Shown piece after piece: positions 29,926 through 40,254 of a stretch of DNA of 64,000 nt. A program made the position numbers and the translations under genes. Source of the DNA: Undaria pinnatifida (taxonomy: Eukaryota; Sar; Phaeophyceae; Laminariales; Alariaceae); assembly GCA_012845835.1 (NCBI GenBank), contig JABAKD010000014.1:5987396-6051395 (forward strand). Direction: 5' to 3'. The notes beneath the pieces were generated by a model. It was not told the DNA's origin, did no database searches, and saw only the letters and a list, made by a program, of their open reading frames with translations. Each line of letters begins with the position of its first letter. The first letter of the stretch is position 1.

Positions 29926-32430
29926 CTATGGGACATCCGCGGGGACAGAATGAGACTTCCGCGTAGGAGGGTTAAATGCTGAAGAGTCCGTCGACAATAC
30001 TGCAGCACGGTAGGAAGCAATCATATCTCTGCATTGAGGAATGGCGTTGACATGACGCCAGATACCCATCTGGGTAGGATAACCTTCCAACTTGAGATGA
30101 TATTGGAAGTTGGTGAGAGATGCTGCTCCTACTCCCCTTTTATGTCCATCAATACTCTCAACCGTGAACGCACCGATCATAACTTTCGACAATGAGCCTT
30201 CGAGATCGGGCACGGGAAGAGTGGTCCCTAAAAATAAATCGTCGAGCGCATCAAGGTCAGGGGCAGGGGACGACTTAGGGACATAGTATTTTTTCCTCCG
30301 GCCAAGGTGAACAGTAATCTCGGCGGGGTTGCCATCTTTAGTGACGCGATAAATTACGGGTGACGTTTGCGCTCGTACGGTATATGGTTCACGCCATGGG
30401 CTGATCAATTTTGGATTGGGACCATCAGCTTCAGTGTATGGGCGGTGGATTAATACCTGTTCTCCAGGTTTGAAACTGGGAAACGACAGGGTCTCATTTG
30501 CGACCGCTTGCTTATCCGCTCGCTCTTTAAGATTACGGCGGGCCAGCTCGTATGCAAATTGCAAGTTTTCGACAGTCTGTTTAGAATAGTCGAGTTGTGA
30601 TTGCGGTGCGGAGGTGGACGGTACTCCAAGAATGAGATCGACAGGTAGTACAGCTGCACGTCCAAACATCAGGAAATGAGGAGTTTCCTGGAGAGTGGTA
30701 GAGTAAGCTGTATTGTGAGCCAACTGGACAAAAGGCAACAGCTCTGCCCAATTATCGCAGGACAAGTTGCTGTACATAGCCAACATATTGTGGACAGTGC
30801 TGTGTACACGCTCTAAGACAGAGTTGCCCTGAGGGCGAAAAGCGGCTGTACGCGTTTTCTTATATCCAAAAACTGATTGTAATTCCTTGACCAATTCGTT
30901 ATCAAATTCTTTTCCTTGGTCAGAATGAAGTGTTTCTGGAGGGCCAAACACCGAGAACACGCGTTCGATTAGATGACGAACGATCGTGCAAGCCGCCTTA
31001 TTTTTGATGGCTATCAAAATGACAAATCGAGTAAGATGGTCGATGACAGAAAGGATGAAGCGATTTCCTTGTGACAAGCTTTTATGCTCGACAAGATCAA
31101 CAGCGACGCATTGGAACGCGCGCGTGACAGGGCGGTGTCCCACAGGCAACTTGGGCGGGCGGTGGGATGACTTGCGGTGTTGGCAAGACAGACACGCTTC
31201 AATATGAGTACGGACATCCGTGGACATGGTCGGCCACCAAAATCTATCACGAATGGTATCGAATGTTGCTTTAAAAGCTAAATGACCTCCAGACGCTGGT
31301 AGATCATGACACGAATTAATGACAATTTTTCGGAGAGATGTAGGCACTACCAGTTGATCGCGGAAAGTGCTACGCTTCCGTAAGTGACCAGGAAGGTACG
31401 ACCGAAATAGCAATCCTTCATTTAAAAAGAAGTAGCTCATCGTGTATTTAGATTCTCCACTAGGGAGTGGGGCCGATGTTGGTGCTCGGAGGTACTCAAA
31501 ATACTGACAAAATTCCTCTTTCTGTAGATCGACGAGTTTCGCGGGGTCTACAGTAGGGAAGACAGACACAGCGCTCACGAATAATTCACGGTCGCTTTCT
31601 ACAGGTGCTACGTCGTGCAAATTAGAAGCGGAGAGTTCGTACTCGCGGGGCCCAGGTGGATAGTACGGTCCCTCAATCGGTACATTGCGACAAATGGCGG
31701 CTAATCTGGGCTCTGATGGGATGGGTTCCCCATTGACTTCGCTAAAAGCACGAGACAGCATATCAGGCACGACATTTAATTTGCCTGGGACATGTTTGAC
31801 AGTGAAATCGTAATTCTGAAGTGCGATCGCCCATCGGGTGAGCATGTTAGAGGTGTCCTGCATTTTATACAGGTACGTTAGTGCTTGGTGGTCGGTACAG
31901 CATGTGAAATGCTTGCCCCATAGGTACGGACGCCAGTGGGTGACAGCCCAGACCACAGCACAACACTCTTTCATGGTGGCACTATAATGACGCTGGCTTT
32001 TTGAAAAGCGGTGACTATAATACGCGATGATATCAAGATCGGAATCGGAGCTGCTTTCGCGTGAGCGTTGAGCGAGAAATGCTCCTACTCCTGCTTCTGA
32101 GGCATCGGTATGGACAATAAATTTCCGAGTAAAATCTGGGTATTTAAGGACCGGTGCGGAACTAAGGGCACGCTTTGCGCGAGCGAATGCTTCACGTTGC
32201 GCGGGCCCAAAAGCCTTCTTGAAAGCGGCCTTTTTGACATAATCCTTACGAGTGAGTTCAACTAGCGGTGCTGTTATTTCAGCATAACCGTCTATAAAAC
32301 GGCGGACATAGTTGAGTGTACCTAAGAATCCGCGATTATCTTTGACACACTCAGGCTCAGGCAGTGCTAAAATTGGCTTTGACACGGTCGGCACTGATTG
32401 AAATACCTTTTTCCGAAATGACATGGCCAA
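29926..32430 (-). pseudogene. Pol part 2: RT connection, RNase H and integrase (Ty3/gypsy)
   Basis: Continues pol after the frame change near 32374. Early residues FLGTLNYVRRFIDGYAEITA are the RT-RNase H connection. RNase H has KFIVHTDASEAGVGAFL, the E in YSATMKECCAVV, CCTDHQALTYL and PGKLNVVPDMLSR. The integrase zinc region contains CHDLPASGGHLAF and HIEACLSCQHRK (H-H-C-C). The catalytic triad is D in FQCVAVDLVEH, D in ETLHSDQGKEFD and E in PQGNSVLERVHS. The C-terminus has a GPF/Y-like region (ISPWREPYTVRAQTSPVIYRV). No chromodomain is evident. It has no start codon of its own that makes sense, so it depends on upstream pol. I call it pseudogene because of the shift; sequence error is the alternative. 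Confidence 0.85.
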
Positions 32431-34504
32431 GATACTCGATTTCTTTCTGACCGAATTGAAGTTTAGTCGGTTTCAAAGTTAAGCCAGCTGCCTGTAACGC
32501 TGAGAACATTTGCTCGAGGGATTTCAGGTGAGCTTCAAACGTAGAATTAAGACAAATAATATCGTCCATGTACGTAAGAATACCCGACTCAGGACCAAGG
32601 TGGCCGAAAGTGACAGACATCATGTGTTGAAACAACCATGGGGCATTACAAACTCCAAAAGGCATACGTTTAAAACAAAACTTGCCGGTCGGAGTGACGA
32701 ATGCTGTCCGGTCGATGTGCTCTTCTGCGACGGGTAGCTGCCAGAACGCACTGAGGACATCGGCTGTAGAGATGAATTTGACGCCTCCGACTGCATCCAG
32801 ACAGGAATCTAAGTTCGGGAGGGGCCAGCTCTTGCGGACAATGTTACGGTTGAGGGTATGACGATAATCAACACAGAAACGAGGGCTACCGTTCTTCTTT
32901 GCGACAAGCGTACACGGGCTACCCCACGGGCTGGGACGTTCTTCGATGATGCCCCATTCAAGCATATCGTGAACACACTTATCAATGACAGCTTTAGCTC
33001 GAGGGTTGGCGCGGTACGGGGGACGATCGATAGGTCGGGTGTCAGGAGGCAAAGGAAATGTTGCTTCTGCATTGGTGCAACGACCTAGCTCTGACATTGA
33101 CAAGGCAAAGACAGGACGGTATCGAGCGCACAAATCAAGGACAGAGACTTTCTGGTCAGACGTGAGCTTAGTGTTAGTAAAAGCTTTGGACAGGGGACCT
33201 TCAATCTCGGATTTGGCTTGAGCGATTTCATCAACTGATGCAGGAGTTTTCGCAACGGCATTAACGTGCAATTGATCAGGCGTCACTACGGACACAGTGA
33301 ATAACTGACCAAGACATAAATCAATAGGTAGCGCAACCCCATCAGAAGACGGGTTTGCAATTTGCACGGCTACTGAACCATCAGCAGCATGCCAAGTAGC
33401 AAGAGTGCGAGCGACAATAATTTTCTCGAACACTGACGAGCTACTGGACTCCAAAAACTCAAGCTCAGACATGATTAGGGGTTCTACGACAACAGTAGAA
33501 TCGTGCGCGGGAAGACAATCAGTAAAAGCTACGACAAGGGCCTCGTGTCTCGGTTTAAGATCAACACGTTCACGCAACCTGACATGGACTCCTTCTGCAT
33601 CATGGTGGACAGCAGCGACTGACAGGTTAGAGTCGCTAGAGACAGTGGAGGGATCGGCGGGGCGGGAGGCGGGGTAGCTAGTACGATGAACTGCTGGTAT
33701 AGAATCACCAGTAGAAGGAAAAGACATTACTTGGTTTTCCCAATCAAGAATAGCGCCAAAAATAGACATGACACTGTTATCAAGGAGTATTGAATCGGGA
33801 CCAAGAGACGGTACAACTAATGCTTCGACAACGTGCGTAATCGTACCAAGGGTGAGTGAAAAAACAACAAACCCTAAGACATTCAACGGTGAACCATTCG
33901 CTGCTTGCAAGGCAACGGCGGTTGGCGGGACAGGTTGGATAATGACAGAATGCAAGGTTGGGTGTGACTTTAACCATGCATGAGAAACTACAGACACATC
34001 AGTAGCAGTATCCACAGTGATTGCGGGCACTGGATAGTCTTCTACAGAGCCAGAAATCTGCACTCTGCGAGACGAAAAGAACAAAGAAACAGGATGGCGT
34101 TTGCATGCCAGCATCGAGCTGTGCCACGCAGTTGTCTTTCTATTATTATTTTCTGGGCGAACATCACCCATGACACTCAGGCTCATGTGGCGTGGCCGCT
34201 GAGTACTACGACTACATTCGGACACGCACGCAGACACAGGGGTATCATCAGCAAACGTCACCCGCTTGCGCGGACGGAGTGAGCTGGATACCTGACTACT
34301 TCGACCTGGGACAAGGACACTCTTAACAGACAAACCACGGTCGACTCCGTGACTGCTTCTACCATCGACAAGGACATTCGGTACGGGACACTCAGTACCT
34401 ACTGCTACTGTTGCGATGAGTTTCCTCTTCGCGCTAACCTCGCCTACCGGACAGGTAGCAAGGTGGGTCCCAACTGCAGGTAGCGCTGCAACAGCTGGGC
34501 TCCG
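32357..34504 (-). CDS. Pol part 1: aspartic protease and reverse transcriptase (Ty3/gypsy)
   Basis: 715 codons open from just after the gag UGA, in the gag frame, to a stop at 32357. The protease region shows PAITVDTATDVSVVSHAW; the active-site Asp codon is at 34012-34010, and DTA replaces the usual DTG/DSG. RT motifs follow: GSPRFCVDYRHTLNRN, KFISTADVLSAFWQLPVA, FKRMPFGVCNAPWLFQ and YMDD (codons at 32572-32561), then the thumb start IEYLGHVISEKGISI. After DRVKA the frame runs out because of one extra base near 32374, and the rest of pol is one frame over. No ATG near the beginning fits, so expression should depend on reading through the gag stop. Confidence 0.88.
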   Translation of the reverse strand, partial: RSPAVAALPAVGTHLATCPVGEVSAKRKLIATVAVGTECPVPNVLVDGRSSHGVDRGLSVKSVLVPGRSSQVSSSLRPRKRVTFADDTPVSACVSECSRSTQRPRHMSLSVMGDVRPENNNRKTTAWHSSMLACKRHPVSLFFSSRRVQISGSVEDYPVPAITVDTATDVSVVSHAWLKSHPTLHSVIIQPVPPTAVALQAANGSPLNVLGFVVFSLTLGTITHVVEALVVPSLGPDSILLDNSVMSIFGAILDWENQVMSFPSTGDSIPAVHRTSYPASRPADPSTVSSDSNLSVAAVHHDAEGVHVRLRERVDLKPRHEALVVAFTDCLPAHDSTVVVEPLIMSELEFLESSSSSVFEKIIVARTLATWHAADGSVAVQIANPSSDGVALPIDLCLGQLFTVSVVTPDQLHVNAVAKTPASVDEIAQAKSEIEGPLSKAFTNTKLTSDQKVSVLDLCARYRPVFALSMSELGRCTNAEATFPLPPDTRPIDRPPYRANPRAKAVIDKCVHDMLEWGIIEERPSPWGSPCTLVAKKNGSPRFCVDYRHTLNRNIVRKSWPLPNLDSCLDAVGGVKFISTADVLSAFWQLPVAEEHIDRTAFVTPTGKFCFKRMPFGVCNAPWLFQHMMSVTFGHLGPESGILTYMDDIICLNSTFEAHLKSLEQMFSALQAAGLTLKPTKLQFGQKEIEYLGHVISEKGISISADRVKANFSTA

Positions 34505-35890
34505 TCAGTTGTCTTCGCCACGTGTGCTGCTCGCCTGGCTCCTGCGGTCGTCTTCAACATCGTCGTCGTCGTCGTCGTCGTCACGGTGGTGGCGGCGGAA
34601 ACGGCGAGAGCTGCCGCGGGGGGAATTCGACCTGTCGCGCTTTGAAACGTGGCGTGACTTAATGTCGCGTGCCTTTTGCAGGCACGTGGACTCCCAGTGC
34701 CCTACGGGTTTGTCGCACTTATCATAGGTGCAGTGGGGGCGGGGTTTGCGTTGGTTGTTGCTTCGCTGAGTTCCCCGTTGGCGCGGCTGCTGGCGAAGGC
34801 CTTGCTGCTGACGACCCTGCTGACGTTGCTGCCTTCTCGGCGACTGCAACTGACGGACAGCAGTGCGGTTTGGGACGGGCGTAAATGACATGGCGCTTAT
34901 AGTGGTGGCCCCACCAGTGAGGCGTGCGGCCTCGTGACGGCGAGCACGCTCGACAGCTTCCTTAAAAGAAGTTACTGGTTTTTCCCCACTTTGCAACAAT
35001 TGCAATGCGGGTGGCAGACTGTGTTGCCACAGTGTGACAGTTATCGCTGCCCAAGGCGTACGACCTTTGGCATGACGTTCGACAGCCGATTCGAATCGGG
35101 ACATAAGCGCGCGGAAACGTAGCGCAGAGGCGGATACAGTCTCGCCTTTTTCGGTCTTAAAAGTCGCTAGTTTAATGGCGCATTCCTCTACCGAATTAGA
35201 GGGCATGAGTATATCGAGAAGAGCTAATTTGAGCTCCTCCCAGGTGGAAGGAGGGACAAACGAACCGGGATTACTCATGTTCTCGGCATTGACAACGTTG
35301 GCACACCAATCAATCCTTCCTGACATTAGTTGTTGGTATAGCGTAAGACAAGGACCATCGCAGATGAGTGACAGATGCTCAAAGGCAAGATTATCCGCGA
35401 ATTTCTCGTCGTGCGGAGCTACGGCTTTCGCTCGGAAACCAACAACGAGGCGAAACTGAGACAAGACCTCTGCGACATCAACATCGGCGCTACCAGTTAA
35501 GCGCGGTAAGCTACGTACGTCATTGGGCGTGAAAGTGACAGCTTTCGGTGCGGACAGCACTCCTGCGTACGTGGGAACTGGTTGGACAGGGAGAGGGTTC
35601 GAGGGGTCAGTCTCGGACGAAGCGGCAGACGAACTACCTGAGACACTCATACTTGCCAGTTGTTGAAGCATGGAGTTGTGCTGGTCGGAGAGCTGGTCGA
35701 TCTCGCCGTTCTCCATGCGCTCGAGTTGGTGGTTGACGATGCGAGCTAGGCGCTCGCGGATGGCGACGATGGGTGCGGAAGAAGTCGGTGCAGGGGTTTC
35801 CGATGCACCCCCTTTGTGCTCCAGGACGCCCTCCGATCGTAGCGGGTTTTTTTCTCCCGCTGCGGGGTCAGCGTACTCTCCAGTTGACAT
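34505..35890 (-). CDS. Gag polyprotein
   Basis: 461 residues from the first ATG (MSTGEYADPAAGEK) to UGA at 34507-34505. The middle, roughly residues 120-330, is a helical retrotransposon Gag-type region (LTGSADVDVAEVLSQFRLVVG, SGRIDW, WEELKLALLDILMP). A Gln/Arg-rich linker leads to a single zinc-knuckle-like motif CTYDKCDKPVGHWESTC, spaced C-x4-C-x5-H-x4-C and so wider than the usual C-x2-C-x4-H-x4-C. An Arg/Ser tail with eight consecutive Asp follows. An upstream in-frame TTG at 35932 is a less likely start. The role is to form the virus-like particle and bind element RNA. Pol follows in the same frame. Confidence 0.85.
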   Translation of the reverse strand: MSTGEYADPAAGEKNPLRSEGVLEHKGGASETPAPTSSAPIVAIRERLARIVNHQLERMENGEIDQLSDQHNSMLQQLASMSVSGSSSAASSETDPSNPLPVQPVPTYAGVLSAPKAVTFTPNDVRSLPRLTGSADVDVAEVLSQFRLVVGFRAKAVAPHDEKFADNLAFEHLSLICDGPCLTLYQQLMSGRIDWCANVVNAENMSNPGSFVPPSTWEELKLALLDILMPSNSVEECAIKLATFKTEKGETVSASALRFRALMSRFESAVERHAKGRTPWAAITVTLWQHSLPPALQLLQSGEKPVTSFKEAVERARRHEAARLTGGATTISAMSFTPVPNRTAVRQLQSPRRQQRQQGRQQQGLRQQPRQRGTQRSNNQRKPRPHCTYDKCDKPVGHWESTCLQKARDIKSRHVSKRDRSNSPRGSSRRFRRHHRDDDDDDDDVEDDRRSQASSTRGEDN

Positions 35891-35934
35891 CTCCAAAGAC
35901 TTGGAATCAACACGAACAAGTTGATTTTTCAACT

Positions 35935-35948
35935 GCCGTCAGACGCCA
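35935..35948 (-). promoter_or_regulatory. Primer-binding site
   Basis: In element sense, TGGCGTCTGACGGC starts one base after the 5' LTR end; TGG pairs with the CCA end of a tRNA. I cannot name the tRNA. Its GACGGC half is also complementary to GCCGTC, the 5' strand of the LTR cloverleaf. Confidence 0.65.
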
Positions 35949-35949
35949 G

Positions 35950-36437
35950 TAAGATTCGTAGTCAAGACCGTCGGTGGGTCGTGATCCCACTTCTCTCTGC
36001 GTGAGCAGAGTGTTCTCACTGTTGAACTACGACGGCGGAGTGTGAGACAACACGGGCTGATACAGCAGGCCGTTGACAGAGGGAGAGACAGGACAGGTTG
36101 AGATGGACTCACTCCCAGAAGTGCAAGGAGAAGGAGTAGTAGTTGTTGTGTTGATGTGAGAGCGGTGAGCGAGCAGTTGTCGGTGCTCCCTCAGCTCTCG
36201 GATAAAAGGAACAATCCAGCGGGACCTTCCAAAGTCCCGCTGCGGAGAATCCGCTAGGCGGTGTATCCGCCGCGGAGGATCCGTCAGCGGAACGTGGAGG
36301 GGAAGGCTCCGTGGCGTGTTCTAGACATGACAATCTCCCGTATTCCCCAAGCGATCCTTCTAGAAACGATGTCTGGAAGGTTGAAGGGGTTTCGACATTT
36401 TCCCTAGGCGTGTTGGTTCGGGGACATGGTATCCACA
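35950..36437 (-). repeat. 5' LTR
   Basis: 488 bp, same as 27637-28124 except for two visible substitutions (GTGAGCGAGC for GTGGGCGAGC; CCCGTATTCC for CCCGTGTTCC). Confidence 0.93.
35967..36036 (-). other. tRNA-like cloverleaf in LTR (5' copy)
   Basis: Identical in sequence to 27654-27723. It lies close to the inner end of the 5' LTR, 17 bp from the LTR/primer-binding-site junction. Confidence 0.7.
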
Positions 36438-36639
36438 CCTACAAATATTCTATAAAATATTCTAGCTTTCGATCGATGTATCATACAACAACAAATTATG
36501 AAGATTTAACACGTTGTTTACTACACTTAAACACTGGGTTGCATGCTGCATCTAACATCAAACCTTCAACAATGGTAAACATTACAAGCCAGATGATATA
36601 AAGGGATGTCTTATTGCTTCAATCGTCAGGTTTGTCCCC
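36438..36639. other. Flank of the LTR insertion, no gene
   Basis: AT-rich DNA beginning with the CCTA target duplication. Nothing recognisable. Confidence 0.4.
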
Positions 36640-37313
36640 TTTGAGGATTTATAGTTTCCACGCACATATTGATATGTCCTGCCCCCCGCCCCCGCCCCGC
36701 CCCCCCCTTTCCCTCCACTGACCCCTCTTGTTCTTTAAAAAAACCCCAACCCTCCCCCCCCGCCCCTCCGTCCCCCGATTCCCCCCCCCTTCCGCCTAGT
36801 TTGTCCAAATCCCCCACTCACAATCAAAATCGGCCTGAGTAATAAACACCTATACGCAGTTGATATCACGTCATTATCTTTCTGACCATTCATGACGTAG
36901 TTTTCAATTATTTTCCCCCCAACCCCACCGCCCCCCCCCCCTCCAACGCCCCCTCTTTTCCGACCACCTGCACGATCGCCTAGACTTAGCACCACGCGTA
37001 TAACAAGCTGCTACATATCTTTGATCTCACAGCCGAAGTGTATTTTAATATTATCTGTGACCTAAACCTCCTAAAAAATCTCCCCCCCCCCCCCCCTCTT
37101 GCTCTCCCTTACTCAAACGCCCCACCAAATATCGAAATGCGCCACATTAATAAACACTTCACGCACAGGATATCGCCTCATTATCTTTCGAGAGCCATCC
37201 ATGCTGCTGTGTCCCCCCCCCCCCCCCGCCTCGAACGCCCCCTTCTTCCCCATCACCCACACCATCGCCTAGACCTAGCACCACTCGTATAACAAACCCC
37301 TCACCTAAAGCCT

Positions 37314-37346
<33 letters not shown>

Positions 37347-38464
37347 CCCCCCCCCCCTCCAACGCCCCCTCTTTTCCGACCACCTGCACGATCGCCTAGA
37401 CCTAGCACCACGCGTATAACAAGCTGCTACATATCTTTGATCTCACAGCCGAAGTGTATTTTAATATTATTTGTGACCTAAACCTCCTAAAAAATCTCCC
37501 TCCCCCCCCCCCCCCCCCCCCCTCTTGCTCTCCCTTACTCAAACGCCCCACCAAATATCGAAATGCGCCACATTAATAAACACTTCACGCACAGGATATA
37601 ACCTCATTATCTTTCGAGAGCCATCCATGCCGCTGTGTCCCCCCCCCCCCCCCCCGCCACGAACGCCCCCTTCTTCCCCATCACCCGAACCATCGCCTAG
37701 ACCTAGCACCACACGTATAACGAACCCCTCACCTAAAGCCCTTCCTCCCCCCCGCCCCCCCCCCCGCCCCCACACCCCCCACCTCTCCCCCAAACCCATC
37801 CCAACCCCACCCCCTCGAACACTCCACCCTCTCTTTACTCACTGATTGTACGGCTTACCCCAGGATATACATGATAAACTGATGTATTATTTCCAAAACC
37901 GTCACATTTATCCCCTCAAAATAATGTATAGTTTCCAGGCACATATTGAGCTGCCCCACACGCCCCTCCCCCCCCCCCCCCCCCCGCCCCAACCCCACCC
38001 CCCCGCCCCCAATAATATACTGGTGCCAAAACCGTCAGATTTATCCCCGCGAAAGAATTTATAGCTTACATGCACAAATTGCCCCCTTCCCCCCCCCCCC
38101 CCCCCCCCTCCAAACCCGCTCGCTTTTGATCAAAACCAGGCCCCCACGTCCTTCAAAACTCCGCCCCACCCCCCTCACCGGTTATTCGACTTACAAGATT
38201 CACTTGATAAAAGGATACATTTCCCTTCACAGCTGTCAGATTTTGTCCCCCTCAGAAACGGGTTTTATAGTTTCCGCGCACAGACTGACTAAAATCATCC
38301 TGTTGACCCTGATAGCTACACTGTAGTTGTAAGGGGAGTCGCCGACCTATATCCTTAATGAGGACACACAACTCGTAATGCGCGCGATCGGAGTATCACA
38401 CACAGCTTGCAAAGATGAGTTTCGACGAAATCTTGGATCTCACAGCTGGAGTGTATTTTCATTT
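36640..38464 (+). mobile_element. C-tract inverted-repeat element (family B), long composite copy
   Basis: Ends at the right with the family arm (TACACTGTAGTTGTAAGGGG ... CGCGCGATCGGAGTATC ... GATCTCACAGCTGGAGTGT). The interior holds several poly-C runs, one of about 30 C near 37317-37344, and a tandem duplication of about 400 bp (about 37008-37315 and 37422-37745). It corresponds in inverted orientation to 56702-57985. The Pro-rich and Gly-rich open frames here are by-products of the C tracts. Confidence 0.65.
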
Positions 38465-38768
38465 TTTATAATATATGATTTAAGGCAAACGAAGGCCATG
38501 GTTAGGTGGGCCTGTAAGAGCAGAGAGCTCTGGGAGAGAAAATGTTGTTGGGCGACCCCAGGCCGATATGTTGATTGATGATTTATTTGCTCAGCAGATG
38601 AGTGCTGATGGTGAGCAAAGAGGAGTGATTGAGGTGGGCCTGGCCATCACCTGATCGATACGGCACAATGCGTATGCTACGGACAGATGTACTCTACAGG
38701 TAGTTTTCTGATCTACCTACAGCAACGTTTCCTGAGGCTTGCTTGTGGTATACCGTACCTATGGCAAT

Positions 38769-38923
38769 GTTCCCTGAGGTTTGCTTCTGGGATCTTAGCT
38801 ACGTCAACGTCCTGACCGTCAACCTAAAATCATGTTCCATGGATGTTCCATGAGGTTTGCTTCTGGGAGCTTAGCTACGTCAACGTCCTGACCGTTAACC
38901 TAAAATTTGTTCCATGAATGTTG
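38769..38923. repeat. Tandem repeat, two units of about 77 bp
   Basis: GAGGTTTGCTTCTGGGA, TTAGCTACGTCAACGTCCTG and ACCGTCAACCTAAAAT appear twice in order. A third, diverged partial unit lies at about 38725. Confidence 0.75.
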
Positions 38924-39225
38924 CTCGGATACTTTATTGCGCCGCATTATTTTTCGTACTAACATTACTCGTACTTACTACATGTACCAGCTTTTCGATA
39001 TGACTAACCAGCAAGCTACTGTGCATCATGTATTCAAGATATTGCTGCTGAGACTTGTGCTACGTACTGCATCGATAAACGACAACACTCAGACTTATTA
39101 TAACTGTCTGTTATACGAACAACTCGCAATGTCGTATACCAGATGACTTTTTAAAGTGTCATCAAGTAACGGGATGCTGGTTACTGACAAGTAGCAGCTC
39201 TAATAATGTATTGTTTTCATTCATC

Positions 39226-39660
39226 TCCCCCCCCCCCCCCTCCCGCTCCAACGCCCCCTCTTTCCCCACCACCCGCACGATCGCCTAGGCCTAGCACCAC
39301 GCGTATAGCAAGCCCCCTACATATATGATTAATACGCGCGGTCGGTGACCTAAACCTCTTGAAAATCCTTCCCCCCCCTCCCCCTTTTTCTTTTTTTTTC
39401 CCGCTCTCTCTTGCTCAAACGACGCACCTAATATCGAAATCCGCCACAGTAATAAACACTTGCACGCACTGGATATCACCTAATTCTCTTTCTAGAGCCA
39501 TCCATGCCGATGCTGCAACCCCCCCCCGCCCCCCCCGCCCCCAACGCCCCCTCCTTCTCCACCATCCGCACCATCGCCTAGACCCAGCACCACGCGTATA
39601 GCAAACCCCTACAACACCTATGTGACCTAGAGCTCTCTCGCCCCCCCTCCCTCCCCCCTT

Positions 39661-39692
<32 letters not shown>

Positions 39693-40205
39693 ACCTCCCC
39701 CTCACCCCCACCCCCGCGAACACTGTGCCCTCTACTCACTGGTTGTACGATTTACAGGATATACATGATAAACAGGTGCATTCCTTCCGAAACCGCTAGA
39801 TTTAATAGCTTCCACACACACATTGAGCTGCCCCACCCATCCCCCCATCCCCCCCCGCTCCCTTTTGATCAAAATCAGGCCCCCACGTCCTTCAAAACTC
39901 CGCACTCCCCCCACCGGTTATTCGACTTACTGAATTCACTTGATAAACTAATGCATTTCCTTCCACAGCTGCCAGATTTTGTCTCCCTCAGAAACGGGTT
40001 TTATAGTTTCCGCGCACAGACTGACTAACATCACCCTGTTGACCCCGATAAGCTACACTGTAGTTGCAAGGGGAGTCGCCGACCTATATCCTTAACGAGG
40101 ACACACAACCCGTAATACGTGCCATCGGAGTATCACACACAGCTTGCAAAGATGAGTGCCGACAAATCTTCGATCTCACTGCTGGAGTGTATGTTTATTT
40201 TTATA
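39226..40205 (+). mobile_element. C-tract inverted-repeat element (family B)
   Basis: Same order of modules as 36640-38464 (CATCGCCTAGACCCAGCACC, poly-C runs, TTTGATCAAAATCAGGCCCC, GTTATTCGACTTAC) and the same right end (CGATCTCACTGCTGGAGTGT). Confidence 0.65.
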
Positions 40206-40254
40206 ATAATACGTAGGAGGACGTCCCGTCGCGTCTAGCAGAGAGTAATGGTAT

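Larger units (their letters stand above)
27637..36437 (-). mobile_element. Ty3/gypsy LTR retrotransposon, 8.8 kb, recent insertion
   Basis: Two 488-bp LTRs (27637-28124 and 35950-36437) flank gag, protease, RT, RNase H and integrase in Ty3/gypsy order on the minus strand. CCTA lies immediately outside both ends (27633-27636 and 36438-36441) as a 4-bp target duplication. In element sense the LTRs begin TGTGGATACC and end CGAATCTTA. They differ at two sites I could see, so the insertion is recent. Gag and pol are in the same frame separated by one UGA. A single +1 shift inside RT would inactivate this copy unless it is a sequencing error or bypassed. Confidence 0.93.

Noticed and set aside
32357-32430. 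Programmed +1 frameshift in RT
   Set aside because: Programmed shifts in these elements occur at the gag-pol junction; here that junction is a stop codon. A mid-RT shift is better explained as mutation or sequence error, so it is kept only as an observation.
37159-37845. Pro-rich and Gly-rich frames in the C-tract elements (also 57354-57632 and 36626-36995)
   Set aside because: Products of poly-C or poly-G runs; no other sequence content.
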